The notes beneath the pieces were generated by a model that saw only the letters and a program-made list of their open reading frames with translations, searched no databases and was not told the origin of the DNA. DNA of 64,000 nucleotides from NCBI GenBank assembly GCA_964016985.1, contig OZ024830.1:63132550-63196549 (forward strand), read 5' to 3'. Position numbers and translations under genes: made by a program. This DNA comes from Anodontia alba. Lineage: Eukaryota > Mollusca > Bivalvia > Lucinida > Lucinidae. Below, one piece after another: positions 61,501-61,804 of this stretch; position 1 is the first letter of the stretch; the number at the start of each line of letters is the position of its first letter.

Positions 61501-61512
61501 TACTGCAGTCAC
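4316..61512 (-). CDS. CadN: Neural-cadherin-like (classical type III) cadherin gene, 14 internal exons; both ends outside the window
   Basis: Calcium-dependent cell-adhesion receptor of the plasma membrane; the window holds only extracellular parts. Fourteen exons with GT/AG borders join without a phase conflict into 1093 codons plus one base. Ten EC-repeat linkers are seen at residues about 77, 185, 298, 422, 520, 630, 733, 847, 955 and 1074 (for example DVNDNAP, DINDNPP, DVNDNPP, DDNDNVP, DVNDNYP), so there are nine complete EC repeats plus a partial first one. Typical DRE and DxD calcium motifs recur (PIDRET, SLDREA, KLDRER; ATDKD, AYDRD). After the last linker the protein reads HILVYNYKG, which I recall as the start of the post-EC region in CadN/DE-cadherin-type proteins; that is the basis for the symbol. 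Introns run from about 1.85 to 8.5 kb. Fat-, dachsous- or protocadherin-type identity is less likely but not excluded without the C-terminus. Confidence 0.8.
4901..5096. repeat. Four-copy tandem repeat, 49-bp unit
   Basis: Units starting tgtagctgggtagctggaag begin at 4901, 4950, 4999 and 5048. Two overlapping minus-strand open frames exist only because 49 is not a multiple of 3 and the unit lacks stops; there is no sign of a protein. Confidence 0.9.
5105..7380. repeat. Pearl-like composite repeat (cores of about 155 bp) with a second one nested inside
   Basis: The left end (atgcctaatggcattatgaac, then aaaacctgtccaaaaa) and the right end (ggacagattttttg, about 7325-7370) enclose cores containing gagagttgtctctcttgca, ctactggtcctcctcttca and atgaaagcaatccactgaag. 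About 7-8 cores lie at 6150-7290. The interval 5314 to about 6105 has a different core (about 170 bp, with gctattgaaaggtcttaccc) and its own GC-rich end (gcggatgccgacg). The core sequence resumes after it, so I infer one repeat was inserted into the other. Confidence 0.65.
7380..7890 (+). pseudogene. Possible decayed coding remnant, origin unknown
   Basis: Plus-strand translation gives separated protein-like stretches with stops and frame changes: SGKTVARCYEEGWPLPNP near 7390-7450, EYQYKMLKAACKLEEFLYKL near 7482-7545, and RLLEYQLEQLQKMIRKEF near 7730-7790. The amphipathic, charged pattern looks like former coding sequence, perhaps a retroelement or a processed gene copy. I do not recognise it. 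Confidence 0.25.
7893..8045. mobile_element. Partial copy of the cagttgttcaaagctaac foldback family
   Basis: It begins ctgggctcagttgttcaaag and includes the tgctgaaaaaatgtgagtag core and its complement tttttcagcaaaaa. The right arm is cut short. Full-length copies lie at 47194-47437 and 62050-62292. Confidence 0.75.
8312..8566 (-). CDS. Cadherin exon 13 (84 full codons)
   Basis: Acceptor ttccacag|GTATGCCAC and donor ATCAGA|GTAAGT (a strong donor). It encodes VTVTDVNDNYPDF (linker from residue 955), then the first half of the last EC (FSAVDQDESYNGPPF, CTDAQASNQC). The two cysteines could pair. NFT is a possible glycosylation site. It begins with two bases completing a Gly codon and ends with one base of an Asn codon. 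Confidence 0.88.
8805..9037. mobile_element. Foldback MITE, ggaaagaatttgctccc family
   Basis: It starts gggaactgatatactttca, contains the palindromic centre with tctctaaaaggaagaattgg, and ends with acaagaagtcacaaaa and atgtatcaagtg. Relatives lie at 15218-15476, 21758-21965, 22620-23065, 34918-35045, 35688-35905, 36410-36650, 41850-42000, 42110-42290, 47740-48100, 59075-59290, 61568-61775 and 61805-62035. Confidence 0.7.
9080..9197. mobile_element. Short palindromic MITE with gcccagcaggcacacaac ends and CAACGT repeats
   Basis: It is a 118-bp element: left gcccagcaggcacacaacat, right complement ending at 9197. The interior carries repeated caacgt/acgttg hexamers. I recall sequences of this type in several invertebrate genomes; that is memory, not a search. 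Confidence 0.8.
9554..9620. mobile_element. MITE hairpin core
   Basis: Arms gcaaacagtgtata.. and ..tctacactgttta enclose cagatgctgcattctgtggtgtctg. The following tatgacctgtcagtctgaat is a MITE flank that recurs at 9806-9842 inside the adjoining array. Confidence 0.65.
9660..11770. repeat. Minisatellite, 83-bp unit, about 25 copies
   Basis: Unit landmarks are gcaagatacatgtaaaagat, caagatctcatattctgtca and cagctgttagtaaactaaag. Successive landmarks at 10211 and 10294 give a period of 83. Edge units are more diverged than central ones. Short open frames (10394-10624, 11082-11270) are by-products. Confidence 0.9.
11853..11936. mobile_element. Fragment of the accatatttaccc MITE, cut by a mariner
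   Basis: catatttacccgaagtattg is followed by caaattgtgtaggtccagag and cagatgccac. The hairpin is then interrupted by the mariner that starts at 11937. Confidence 0.5.
12270..12620 (+). pseudogene. Mariner-type transposase, N-terminal remnant
   Basis: The plus-strand translation has GNIKCCMDLGKTSTET, repeated once as DLGKTPTET, then KVSRVFVFKWNKQFSEGQ and LGLEDESHTLGHLT. This is the helix-turn-helix region pattern of mariner-type transposases (LGKTATET..FEWxKRFxxG..EDD). Stops follow. The middle, with the first catalytic Asp, was not found. Confidence 0.7.
12620..13712. other. Interior of the expanded mariner: no recognised content
   Basis: AT-rich sequence without a transposase-like frame; small open frames at 12584-12787 and 12936-13178 have no recognisable features. 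It may be unrelated DNA inserted into the mariner. Confidence 0.35.
13713..13863. repeat. Inverted repeat with about 45-bp arms
   Basis: ttacattcctggtcatttaa.. (from 13718) pairs with ..ttaaatgaccacttatgtaa (ending about 13858). The loop holds about 45 bp. It lies inside the old mariner and is probably a later foldback insertion. Confidence 0.75.
14200..14590 (+). pseudogene. Mariner-type transposase, C-terminal catalytic remnant (partly duplicated)
   Basis: The translation near 14450-14580 gives HKDNESSHTAAEMQLKV, a stop, then YSLNLAPLNFAFFPSFKLQM. These match the HDN..HTA and YSPDLAPSDF..FPSLK blocks around the second and third catalytic aspartates; the third Asp is Asn. A second version (HTADEMQLKVGVLEL) occurs in the duplicated unit near 14215. 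Confidence 0.7.
15218..15476. mobile_element. Foldback MITE ending beside the exon 12 splice donor
   Basis: It is a member of the ggaaagaatttgctccc family. It begins near gaaagggaacagatacattt, has a palindromic centre (actctaaaaggaacaaactt / agcaaattctttcctttcag) and ends atcaagtccccttaag at about 15476. The donor AC dinucleotide (minus strand) is at 15489-15490. Confidence 0.75.
15491..15630 (-). CDS. Cadherin exon 12 (46 full codons)
   Basis: Acceptor ttttctag|GTATCATAT and donor CATG|GTAAGT. It encodes the mid-EC segment YHIEQKSDPLNQFAIDQTGQ, KLDRER (calcium motif) and VHILAIDNPHG. A foldback element (15218-15476) ends about 13 bases beyond the donor, so intron space right at the splice site has been colonised. 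Confidence 0.87.
16020..17975. repeat. Nested pearl-like composite repeats
   Basis: The outer element has left end aactataataccccgccatt, a unit with ccagatatccacaatatcaa, then gatggacagacggatgg (16348-16390). Its far end (17880-17975) has gacggatggatggacagaca and ccccgccactatcatgtggc. Between these, 16430-17700 carries about eight copies of a different core of about 155 bp (accttgaaaatgggg, tcaaaatccatccattcatt), ending gccgatgcggatgccgacgc. I infer the second element inserted into the first. Confidence 0.65.
18200..18357. mobile_element. Foldback MITE, gcagatgacattttaga / aaaataaggcttgaca family
   Basis: Arms cagcagatgacattttgagt and aatgtcatctgctataat; interior caaagaaaataaggtttgga with its partner tcttattttctctgaaaaat. 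Related pieces lie near 22245-22420, 31830-31920, 34255-34330, 45305-45395, 46815-46910, 48570-48760, 48795-49085, 51370-51440 and 57360-57610. Confidence 0.7.
18371..18584. mobile_element. piggyBac-type MITE with TTAA ends and hairpin core
   Basis: It runs from TTAAcccttgtcatgctgaa to ttcagcatgacaagagTTAA. TTAA is the target of piggyBac transposases. The core (18411-18478) has arms gcaaacagtgta../..cactgtttg with inner stem agttggcttc / gaagccaact. Copies with the same ends are at 35074-35270 and 48101-48305. Confidence 0.8.
18631..18698. mobile_element. MITE hairpin core, gatggctca inner stem
   Basis: Outer arms gcaaacagtgtagaacc.. and ggttctacattgtttgc; inner stem gagatggctca / tgagccatctc. 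The outer stem is as in other copies, the inner stem differs but stays complementary. Confidence 0.75.
18788..18985. repeat. Foldback made of two inverted SINE 3' parts
   Basis: The first half (ggttttacggcctagtcaac .. ttactgggcaggcttagtgc .. ttaaccagtatg) is a minus-oriented SINE tail. The second half from about 18920 (ccagaaagaatgtgcataat .. gcctgcccagtaaac) is the same region inverted. The head with tRNA promoter boxes is missing. Confidence 0.65.
19085..19347 (-). CDS. Cadherin exon 11 (87 codons plus 2 bases)
   Basis: Acceptor cttggcag|GCTGTAGAT and donor TTTCAC|GTATGT. It encodes the second half of an EC (FNVTVNASDSNPG; linker DYNDEVPIF from residue 847, with Glu for the second Asn) and the start of the next (AKVSEADDIGTPVAKFSATD). 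NVT and NAS are possible glycosylation sites. The last two bases join the first base of exon 12 to make a Thr codon. Confidence 0.88.
19790..20560. repeat. Diverged tandem repeat, period about 160 bp, about 4-5 units
   Basis: Landmarks atcaaaactcaaatattttt, atcaaatcctcaaatattat, atcaaactggatccaggtct and atcacagtcctagctcaaac recur about every 160 bp. The style resembles old pearl-like cores; no microsatellite tail was seen. Confidence 0.5.
21006..21125. mobile_element. Foldback MITE, acatatgttgtgggtactca family
   Basis: Arms of about 50 bp: ccacaaaaacatatgttgtg ggtactcattagaagcacct and its complement around a loop of a few bases. Copies or halves are at 15700-15770, 20755-20840, 23250-23372, 37209-37325, 37661-37711 plus 39657-39783, 52641-52710, 52975-53110 and 58676-58855. 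Outer ends often read cttatctggagctatg. Confidence 0.8.
21473..21646 (-). CDS. Cadherin exon 10 (58 codons)
   Basis: Acceptor ttttttcag|TTCATCCTAC and donor TTTTCG|GTATGC; phase 0/0. It encodes the first half of an EC repeat: LPEEQDRGPIGRIRAYDRD, GINADLTYRL, EGILTVFS. The junction with exon 11 puts AVDYDD at the position of the DRE-type motif. Confidence 0.87.
21758..21965. mobile_element. Foldback MITE, ggaaagaatttgctccc family
   Basis: It contains ggactagatatacctggtag at the left and tgacttcctgtttgcttccc internally. It is diverged; identity rests on shared ends with the other copies. Confidence 0.5.
22620..23065. mobile_element. Two adjacent copies of the ggaaagaatttgctccc foldback family
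   Basis: The left copy contains ggggactggataaatttggt, acttcctgtttgct and cttaaaggaaagaatttgct. The right copy (from about 22855) contains ctgctctaaaaggaaagaat and its complement. Confidence 0.55.
23250..23372. mobile_element. Foldback MITE, acatatgttgtgggtactca family
   Basis: cttcacaaaaacatatggtg tgggtattcattagaagcac folds onto gcacttctaatcagtaccac .. tttttgtggagaaataag. Confidence 0.75.
23527..23804 (-). CDS. Cadherin exon 9 (92 full codons)
   Basis: Acceptor ctgtacag|GTACTTTGG and donor TATGAG|GTAGGA. Its first two bases complete a glycine codon from exon 8; it ends in phase 0. It encodes SVEDYDAGVNAEY, the strand ILQDGQIKTTASLDREA, LEATDRGTPS and linker DDNDNVPYF (residues 733-741). All calcium motifs look intact. 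It is the most typical EC repeat of the set. Confidence 0.9.
23833..25745. repeat. Minisatellite of 27-32-bp units, about 60 copies, inside a MITE
   Basis: The typical unit is caagtattcagacacaagta tgggagtagtgt (32 bp) with shorter variants. The array starts directly after accatatttaccctaagtat, a known MITE end in this window, and stops before a MITE body with gagtggcaaataacg and a hairpin at 25830-25898. Open frames at 23851-24219 and 25070-25420 are array by-products. Confidence 0.88.
25830..25898. mobile_element. MITE hairpin core
   Basis: Arms gcaaataacgttgacccc.. and ..ggtctacaatgtttgct enclose atgtgccaca / tgtggcat. It is the right part of the MITE that hosts the minisatellite. Confidence 0.65.
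26187..27480. other. Intron with MITE fragments, otherwise featureless
   Basis: 26187-26310 is a decayed accatatttaccc MITE (ctccttaccaaacttgtcct, gagtggcaaagaata). 26370-26480 is a piece of the ggaaagaatttgctccc family. 26965-27050 resembles a variant hairpin (gcggacagcaatggccctga .. gggccttcgctgtc). Nothing coding was seen. Confidence 0.45.
27485..29536. repeat. Pearl-like composite repeat: about 12 cores of about 150 bp
   Basis: The left end is gtcagtatgacacagatgcc; cores contain gggccataactcccaaaata, ggtggattttaccctaaatc and gaacggaaaccatttttcaa. A microsatellite-like tract (gggacggacaggactgacgg, 29424-29470) follows, and the right end is tgccccaccattgaaaatgg caggggcata (a palindrome). 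All parts of the pearl plan are present in order. Confidence 0.85.
29537..29990. other. Intron stretch with no recognised feature
   Basis: Nothing with coding, repeat or foldback structure was recognised here. Confidence 0.4.
29995..30226. mobile_element. MITE with accatatttaccc ends and hairpin core
   Basis: taccatatttacccttagta starts it, followed by ttcagacacctcaactcctt. The hairpin (30109-30173) has arms gcaaacagtgtagaccctga and its partner, inner stem gagacatcaca / tgtggcatctc (one mismatch). The interior ttcagacac matches the nearby 32-bp minisatellite unit. Confidence 0.75.
30399..30467. mobile_element. MITE hairpin core, near-perfect
   Basis: gcaaaacagtctagacccag atcagatgccaca pairs with tgtggcatctgatctgggtc tgcactgtttgc; only a few mismatches over about 33 bp per arm. 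Confidence 0.8.
30583..31208 (-). mobile_element. Internally deleted mariner (626 bp), TA target duplication
   Basis: The ends are cgagggtcctgcaaaaagtt (30583) and aactttttgcaagaccctcg (to 31208), flanked by TA at 30581-30582 and 31209-31210. The minus strand keeps only the C-terminal half of a transposase. It is too short to be autonomous. The ends differ from the cgagggatgttcgaaatg family, so it is a separate mariner lineage. Confidence 0.9.
30660..30975 (-). pseudogene. Mariner transposase, C-terminal fragment
   Basis: The minus-strand reading HDNASSHKCEVVKSFLASEK, then LNHPPYSTDPSPPCDFFLF, then WVKRLQNCVSVKGEYFVGL corresponds to the second and third catalytic aspartates and the C-terminus. 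The DNA-binding domain and the first catalytic Asp are gone. PDLAP has become DPSPP. Confidence 0.88.
31474..31786 (-). CDS. Cadherin exon 8 (104 codons plus 1 base)
   Basis: Acceptor atttttag|ATAAATGCT and donor CCGCCAG|GTATGT. It spans nearly a whole EC repeat: NATDIDNDGQN (DxD site), FSINPTTGQLSI, SLDRDK, linker DKNDNEPFF (residues 630-638), then the first strand of the next EC (QMSVLENKPP). NAT and NLS are possible glycosylation sites. The 7.67-kb intron that follows holds two large tandem arrays. Confidence 0.9.
32134..33998. repeat. Pearl-like composite repeat related to the 1358-3577 array
   Basis: The left end is the palindrome gggccatgatggccctatat. The first block (32400-33060) has cores with aaggtcacggtgaccttgac. 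The second block (33080-33780) has cores with gccttccactttcagacaag and ataagtctatgtaaaac, visibly related to the array at the window start. The right end has acggacagacacacaca and caccttgtcactatgtgaga. Confidence 0.7.
34340..34918. repeat. Pearl-like composite repeat: three cores of about 187 bp
   Basis: aacaattatatccaaaccac recurs at about 34353, 34541 and 34729. A tract ggacgaacggacgg (34857-34871) and the end tgctaaagcaggtgcgataa follow. Confidence 0.75.
35074..35270. mobile_element. piggyBac-type MITE, TTAA ends
   Basis: TTAAcccttgccatgctgaa to ggttcagcaggactgggaTTAA. It is in reverse orientation to the copy at 18371-18584, with a hairpin core in the interior (gtggatctacactgtttgca). Confidence 0.7.
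35493..35654 (-). CDS. Cadherin exon 7 (54 codons)
   Basis: Acceptor ttttccag|CAATACAGC and donor GCAACA|GTAAGT; phase 0/0. It completes an EC (YSFLVTVYDQVDYGSA) with linker DVNDNPP (residues 520-526) and starts the next (DYVFTEFEENDPNIVGVIAT). A foldback element begins about 34 bases on the acceptor side (35688). Confidence 0.88.
35688..35905. mobile_element. Foldback MITE close to the exon 7 acceptor
   Basis: The centre is a near-perfect palindrome: ctactctaaaaggaaagaat ttgctcc / ggagcaaattctttccttttagtgtag. The left end (gtatacacttggtagatttt) begins 34 bases from exon 7. Confidence 0.8.
35985..36232 (-). mobile_element. tRNA-derived SINE (second family)
   Basis: The minus strand reads gtcggagtggttagtgcatc (A-box-like) and ggtttgaatcc (B-box-like), then a body ending near tgtacaacaccaaatca. 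It lacks the ggttttacggcc tail of the other SINEs, so it belongs to another family. Confidence 0.65.
36410..36650. mobile_element. Foldback MITE, ggaaagaatttgctccc family
   Basis: The centre ctctaagaggaaagaatttg ctccc / gggagcaaattttttcctttt is near-perfect. The ends include aggaaagctaacaggaagtc. Confidence 0.8.
36677..36895. mobile_element. piggyBac-type MITE, ttaactcttttgctgcca ends
   Basis: TTAActcttttgctgcca to tggcagtgaaagagTTAA. Hairpin core at 36790-36854 with inner stem gacggctcat / atgagccatc. A SINE begins directly after the right TTAA. Confidence 0.8.
36896..37172 (+). mobile_element. tRNA-derived SINE
   Basis: The head has ctgtagctcagtcggatt (A box) and agtttgatcct (B box), preserving internal pol III promoter spacing. 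The body has gaatgtgcacaaatactggt and gcctgcccaggaaacgtgtg; the tail has gggctgactaggacataaa. Same family as 40003-40314, 51690-51990 and 55985-56274. Confidence 0.85.
37536..37642 (-). CDS. Cadherin exon 6 (35 full codons)
   Basis: Acceptor gttttag|ATGCTGTATT and donor AAAAAAG|GTATAA. The first two bases complete the aspartate codon opened in exon 5; it ends in phase 0. It encodes the mid-EC segment AVLTYQMQPAGPFTIQQQTG and ALDYDAGKK, the usual strand pattern with LDYD in place of LDRE. It is the shortest exon seen. Its left border is uncertain by about 2 bases; the value given keeps the reading frame. Confidence 0.8.
37711..39658. repeat. Pearl-like composite repeat inserted in a foldback MITE
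   Basis: The left end is aagaggcccatgggccacaa. Cores contain gaccattattttagcaactt tggtagacctcc, ttctggagaagaagattttt and catatatgggcatgg, in a higher-order period. The tract acggacggatggacggacag (39603-39640) and agtgatcacaatagctcat follow. Both flanks are halves of the acatatgttgtgggtactca MITE. Confidence 0.8.
39835..40378. mobile_element. MITE with accatatttaccc-like ends, split by a SINE
   Basis: The left part (tatttatcctaagtattcta .. ctactggatgaatg .. catctgatctggttct) and the right part (ctatactgtttgctatggcc tgtctgtctaac .. gagtaaatact) are one MITE interrupted at about 40000. Confidence 0.7.
40003..40314 (-). mobile_element. tRNA-derived SINE, full length, with target duplication
   Basis: The minus strand starts with the head ggcctcagtggctcggttgg (A box) and ggttcaacccc (B box), then the body and tail ending tctcaactcaaacaaacaaa. 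The flanks tgatctggttct (left) and tgatctggctct (right) look like a 12-bp target duplication with one mismatch, lying in the hairpin of a MITE. Confidence 0.88.
40380..41369. other. Intron with little recognisable structure
   Basis: Only a weak hairpin-type fragment near 40395-40470 (agcaaacagtgaaggtcctc) was noticed. No coding or tandem structure was seen. Confidence 0.4.
41370..41513 (-). CDS. Cadherin exon 5 (47 full codons)
   Basis: Acceptor attgcag|GTCAGGTTTT and donor GACTCAG|GTTTGT. Begins with two bases that complete a glycine codon and ends with one base of an aspartate codon. It encodes the canonical linker DINDNPPSF (from residue 422) and the start of the next EC (SYTFSVQED, MSADDPDS). 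Confidence 0.88.
41610..41837. mobile_element. piggyBac-type MITE, ttaacccattgta ends, perfect hairpin core
   Basis: TTAAcccattgta to tacaatgggTTAA. The core (41650-41717) is gcaaacagtgcagacccaga tcagatgccac with its complement, about 30 paired bases with few mismatches. Confidence 0.85.
42110..42290. mobile_element. Foldback MITE, ggaaagaatttgctccc family
   Basis: gggtctgctctaaaagagaa gaatttgat with the partner agagtagacccttttagaag, and the tail gcaggaaactacacagagac. Another diverged copy lies just left (41850-42000). Confidence 0.6.
42335..42480. repeat. Short minisatellite, about 20-bp unit
   Basis: gtgtattcaagaaaacaat recurs about seven times with small changes. It lies directly beside the decayed mariner copy. 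Confidence 0.75.
42535..43600 (-). pseudogene. Decayed mariner, nearly full length, several frame breaks
   Basis: Minus-strand pieces in order: KEIRAVIKYLHMKGMNTKEI (43590-43520), VKTLCEDFLSYITVKKWFAD .. SGRPESGTTDHQ, NADTIGISVGSVHAVL, TLDETWVHSFYPDSKSQSKQ (first catalytic Asp), then a TAA-type microsatellite near 42911-42940, QQDNAPVHT (second Asp), and KLKHRLAKCIEVHRDYVEK at the 3' end. The frame is broken at least four times. The lineage is different from the 1.34-kb mariners. Confidence 0.85.
43935..45274 (+). mobile_element. Mariner element copy 2 (1340 bp), TA target duplication
   Basis: The ends are cgagggatgttcgaaatgaa and its complement, flanked by TA at 43933-43934 and 45275-45276. 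The matching site without the element is preserved in duplication copy B (tattgTAcatg near 46785). Confidence 0.95.
44086..45204 (+). pseudogene. Mariner transposase with one premature stop
   Basis: An open frame runs from 44086 (or the preferred start MVGRSV at 44128) to a TGA at 45064-45066, where copy 1 has CGA. Beyond it the frame continues to the normal stop at 45202-45204. Order of parts: helix-turn-helix regions (DTVRQWKKKFESGVES; GISLSTVHLILKKH), GRP linker (SGRPKSAS), then catalytic GDETWVHYF, LLHDNAPAHTS and PYSPDLAPCDF with D34D spacing. About 46 C-terminal residues are lost. All three catalytic aspartates are intact. Full length would be about 358 residues, typical for mariner. 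Confidence 0.93.
45499..46986. repeat. Tandem segmental duplication, copy B (empty mariner site)
   Basis: It carries the same decayed mariner, T-rich tract, intergenic sequence and MITE as copy A, but at the mariner target it reads tattgTAcatgtagtgtaac with a single TA. A 20-base spacer separates the copies. The decayed transposase fragment here (about 46460-45499, minus) starts 5' intact and lacks the last ~100 bp present in copy A. Confidence 0.92.
46797..46979. mobile_element. TTAA-type MITE, taactcttaaagtgccaagc family
   Basis: gTAActcttaaagtgccaag at the left, interior gcagatgacagtctaatttt and aaaataaggcttgacatttc, right end cacTTAA. The left TTAA is mutated to GTAA. Another copy is in duplication copy A and a third at 52250-52385. 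Confidence 0.6.
46976..47185. mobile_element. TTAA-type MITE, actctttcccgctagtgg family
   Basis: TTAActctttcccgctagtg to atagTTAA, interior gcaaacagtttggacccaga (half of the hairpin core) and tccacagatgacaaaaaagc. It shares its left TTAA with the element before it. A relative lies at 52382-52606. Confidence 0.65.
47194..47437. mobile_element. Near-perfect 244-bp palindromic MITE
   Basis: gggcccagttgttcaaagca at the left and gctttgaacaactgggccc at the right. The centre is tgctgaaaaaatgtgagtag cttttg with its complement. Almost the whole element can fold on itself. Same family as 62050-62292 and part of 7893-8045. Confidence 0.88.
47740..48100. mobile_element. One or two foldback MITEs, ggaaagaatttgctccc family
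   Basis: ttaaggggccaggcaacgct marks an internal end; ttctgaaactgggtctcttt, gtgcaggaaagtaaagagga and ccagctatatctactcccc follow. It abuts the next MITE at 48101. Confidence 0.55.
48101..48305. mobile_element. piggyBac-type MITE, left TTAA lost
   Basis: ttcatgctgaacccggatat to ttattcagcaggacaaggg TTAA. Hairpin core 48131-48200 with inner stem gttggct / agccaac, as in 18371-18584. Confidence 0.75.
48570..49085. mobile_element. Cluster of three foldback copies (gcagacgatatttt / aaaataggatttgaca)
   Basis: ctgcagacaacatttgatat .. ggtcctgttttctgg (48570-48700), a second copy with a tttatttatt tract (48820-48845) and cctgttttctgggaaaaata, and a third partial copy at 49015-49085. Confidence 0.6.
49090..49975. 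other. Intron with MITE fragments
   Basis: 49168-49275 is a decayed accatatttaccc MITE (cttaccatatttgtcctaaa). A poly-A run lies at about 49601-49624. 49840-49945 resembles a hairpin-type repeat also seen at 4660-4780 (ggctgatctgaatcttcact type). No coding sequence beyond exon 4. Confidence 0.45.
49976..50168 (-). CDS. Cadherin exon 4 (64 codons plus 1 base)
   Basis: Acceptor ctttcag|ATAAAAGAG and donor AATACTG|GTAAGA. Starts in phase 0, ends with the first base of a glycine codon. It encodes the middle of an EC repeat: FQLDPLTGWLST, VFDRES (DRE-type site), LTVQAIDNAP. An 8.46-kb intron, the largest in the window, follows and carries the duplicated mariner region. Confidence 0.85.
50503..51090. 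repeat. Minisatellite, 40-bp unit, about 14 copies, between inverted flanks
   Basis: The unit agggtaaatattgttctgga tatcttaggatgcaagcttg repeats with a period of 40 (50581, 50621, 50661). The left flank tattgtcccaagctgggata tcaaagga and the right flank tcctttgatatcccaacttg ggacaata are inverted copies of each other. Confidence 0.92.
51091..51689. other. Intron, mostly featureless
   Basis: A fragment of the aaaataaggcttgaca foldback family lies at about 51370-51440. The rest shows no recognised structure. Confidence 0.4.
51690..51990 (+). mobile_element. tRNA-derived SINE near the exon 3 donor
   Basis: The head has catagtgcagtcagtagctt (A-box region, diverged) and acaagttcgaatcc (good B box). 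The body has agaatgtgtacaaagtactg and aagcttgcccaggaaaagtg; the tail has aactaggccataaaacccc. The flanks tataggaaac(t/a)ga occur on both sides, a probable target duplication. Confidence 0.82.
52020..52217 (-). CDS. Cadherin exon 3 (66 codons)
   Basis: Acceptor catatag|GATGTACTTG and donor AATGTG|GTAAGA; phase 0/0. It encodes the end of an EC with linker DSNDEIPHF (residues 298-306) and the start of the next EC, including the DxD-like IRAVDDDK. A 5.99-kb intron precedes it and a 1.85-kb intron follows. A SINE (51690-51990) lies only about 30 bases from the donor. Confidence 0.85.
52250..52385. mobile_element. TTAA-type MITE, taactcttaaaatgccaagc family
   Basis: TTAActcttaaaatgccaag, interior tagaaaataagtcatgacat, end agttcTTAA. 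It shares the right TTAA (52382-52385) with the next element. Confidence 0.65.
52382..52606. mobile_element. TTAA-type MITE with perfect hairpin core, gcccgac inner stem
   Basis: TTAActctttccccgctagt at the left. Core 52431-52500: ggacccagatcaggcccgac pairs with gtcgggcctgatctggatcc almost perfectly. The right end is ctaac, a mutated TTAAC. Confidence 0.75.
52975..53110. mobile_element. Foldback MITE, acatatgttgtgggtactca family
   Basis: ctccaccaaattctatcttg tgagtactcaataaaagtgc with its partner ccttctaatgagtacccaca acatatg. A half copy lies at 52641-52710. Confidence 0.65.
53110..53996. other. Intron with an unrecognised plus-strand 126-codon open frame
   Basis: The frame 53130-53510 has no recognised domain, no repeat structure and no supporting splice or promoter context. 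It is probably chance. The remainder is AT-rich without recognised repeats. Confidence 0.25.
53997..54248. repeat. Single-core copy of the pearl-like family seen at 5105-7380
   Basis: aaatgcctaaccgcattatg gacagg, one core (gagagtcatctctcttgcat, ctactggtcctcctcttcat, gaagaataaaggtaacatat), then ggatgacgcccgacgcctgc. A further end fragment lies at 63003-63085 (ccataatgccattaggcatt). Confidence 0.75.
54255..55582. mobile_element. Putative DNA transposon (1.33 kb), unknown family, CpG-richer than surroundings
   Basis: The ends cagggcttccgttaa (54255) and ttaatggaagctctg (to 55582) are inverted with two mismatches, flanked by tttaca on both sides (54249-54254, 55583-55588). The CAGGG start recalls hAT elements, but hAT target duplications are 8 bp, so the family is open. 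Small frames at 54274-54477 (+) and 54922-55179 (-) are not recognised. The gggacttcc motif recurs four times near the right end. Confidence 0.55.
55590..56425. repeat. Pearl-like composite repeat with a nested SINE
   Basis: The left end aactataataccccgccatt equals that at 16030. The unit has accagatctccacaatatca. After the SINE, a tract gatggacagatggatggaca (56293-56360) and the palindrome ccctgccactatcgcgtggc ggggt follow. Confidence 0.8.
55985..56274 (-). mobile_element. tRNA-derived SINE
   Basis: Minus-strand head ggcctcagtggctcagttgg (A box), cgggttcaacccc (B box); body gaatatgcataatactggtt; tail gttgactgggccgtaaaact. Very close to 40003-40314, so the family was recently active. Confidence 0.88.
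56802..57048. mobile_element. MITE (247 bp) with atcgagggttgaacgcaaga ends
   Basis: Terminal inverted repeats of about 23 bp with one mismatch (atcgagggttgaacgcaaga / tcttgcgctcaaccctcgat). The interior hairpin 56905-56970 (gtaaacaatg .. ggtgccattgctc / gagcaatggcacc .. cattgtttac) is near-perfect. Confidence 0.85.
57050..57704. other. Intron with a foldback fragment
   Basis: 57360-57610 holds a diverged member of the aaaataaggcttgaca family (gagaaaatgaggctaggcag, tcatattttctctgaaatta). Otherwise no structure was recognised. Confidence 0.4.
57705..57918. mobile_element. MITE with accatatttaccc-type ends, left hairpin arm partly deleted
   Basis: catattgatccgaagtatta at the left, then gtctggcaaacagtgtggac. 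The inner left arm is missing so that atctgtagcatctgatcagg follows directly; the right arm ggtctacacagtttgcacag and the end cttagggtagatatggt remain. Confidence 0.65.
58209..58586 (-). CDS. Cadherin exon 2 (126 codons)
   Basis: Acceptor tttcag|ACAAGTTTGG and donor GCTTCG|GTAATG; phase 0/0. It finishes the EC begun in exon 1 (VEARDSGTP) and encodes most of a second EC. The linker between them reads KNTNELPPEW (residues 185-194) instead of DxNDNxP. The following repeat has LRARSQIEN where a DxD motif is expected, and LDYEE where DRE is usual. Several calcium ligands are therefore missing, which suggests a calcium-free junction. Possible N-glycosylation sites are NVT and NES. Confidence 0.88.
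58676..58855. mobile_element. Foldback MITE, acatatgttgtgggtactca family, with partial extra arm
   Basis: ctccacaaaaacatatgttg agggtactcattagaagtgc ctc and complement, then a second short right arm tatgttttcgtggagaaata. Confidence 0.75.
58890..59290. mobile_element. accatatttaccc-type MITE followed by a ggaaagaatttgctccc-type MITE
   Basis: 58890-59058: taccaaatttaccctaagta, ctccttaccatgatttttta, caatatttagggtta. 59075-59290: cacttaaaggggaggcaact, ctaactctaaaaggaaaccc and its complement, tttaccaagtgtatccagtc. Confidence 0.6.
59291..59930. other. Intron stretch with no recognised feature
   Basis: No tandem, foldback or coding signal was recognised. Confidence 0.4.
59935..60770. repeat. Minisatellite, about 38-bp unit, about 22 copies
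   Basis: The unit is close to caatatgatctgggcatttg ttgccttacacattcaag. Unit length varies slightly, and some central units (atttattgccttatagattc) are nearly identical, suggesting recent local expansion. Confidence 0.88.
61048..61512 (-). CDS. Cadherin exon 1 of the window (155 codons)
   Basis: Acceptor ..ttccag precedes GTGACTGCAG and the donor is AACCAG|GTATTG; phase 0 at both ends. It encodes the end of one EC repeat (VTAVDNDPG, PIDRET, linker DVNDNAP at residues 77-83) and about two thirds of the next (QATDKD, GRNAEIVY). It is the longest exon seen. A 30-base poly-A run (60999-61028 on the plus strand) lies about 20 bases beyond the donor. The upstream exon must lie beyond 64000, because nothing cadherin-like is found between 61513 and the window end. 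Confidence 0.88.
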
Positions 61513-61567
61513 CTGGAAGAAAAACAAGAATTTCATTCATGAGCACCAAATAAAATGTGTTACAAAA

Positions 61568-61775
61568 GGGGAATGATACACTTTCAAGAATGGTAACTCT
61601 ATAAAAAATTGTTTTTGTCCCCTTCTGAAAAGTTTTCTACTCTAAAAGGAATGAAAACAAATTCTTTCCACCTTTTCAGGGGCTTAATGTGCAGGAAAGT
61701 AAACAGGAAGTCACAAAAGTTATCTTCCTTTTCAAAAAATGCCAGCAAAGCTACCAAGTGTATCCTGTCCCCTTG
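61568..61775. mobile_element. Foldback MITE, aaggggaatgatacacttt ends
   Basis: aaggggaatgatacactttc to taccaagtgtatcctgtccccttg; interior gtgcaggaaagtaaacagga. The ends of this copy define the family terminus. Confidence 0.75.
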
Positions 61776-61804
61776 AATATGTGAGAATTTGAAACCTAAA
61801 ATGA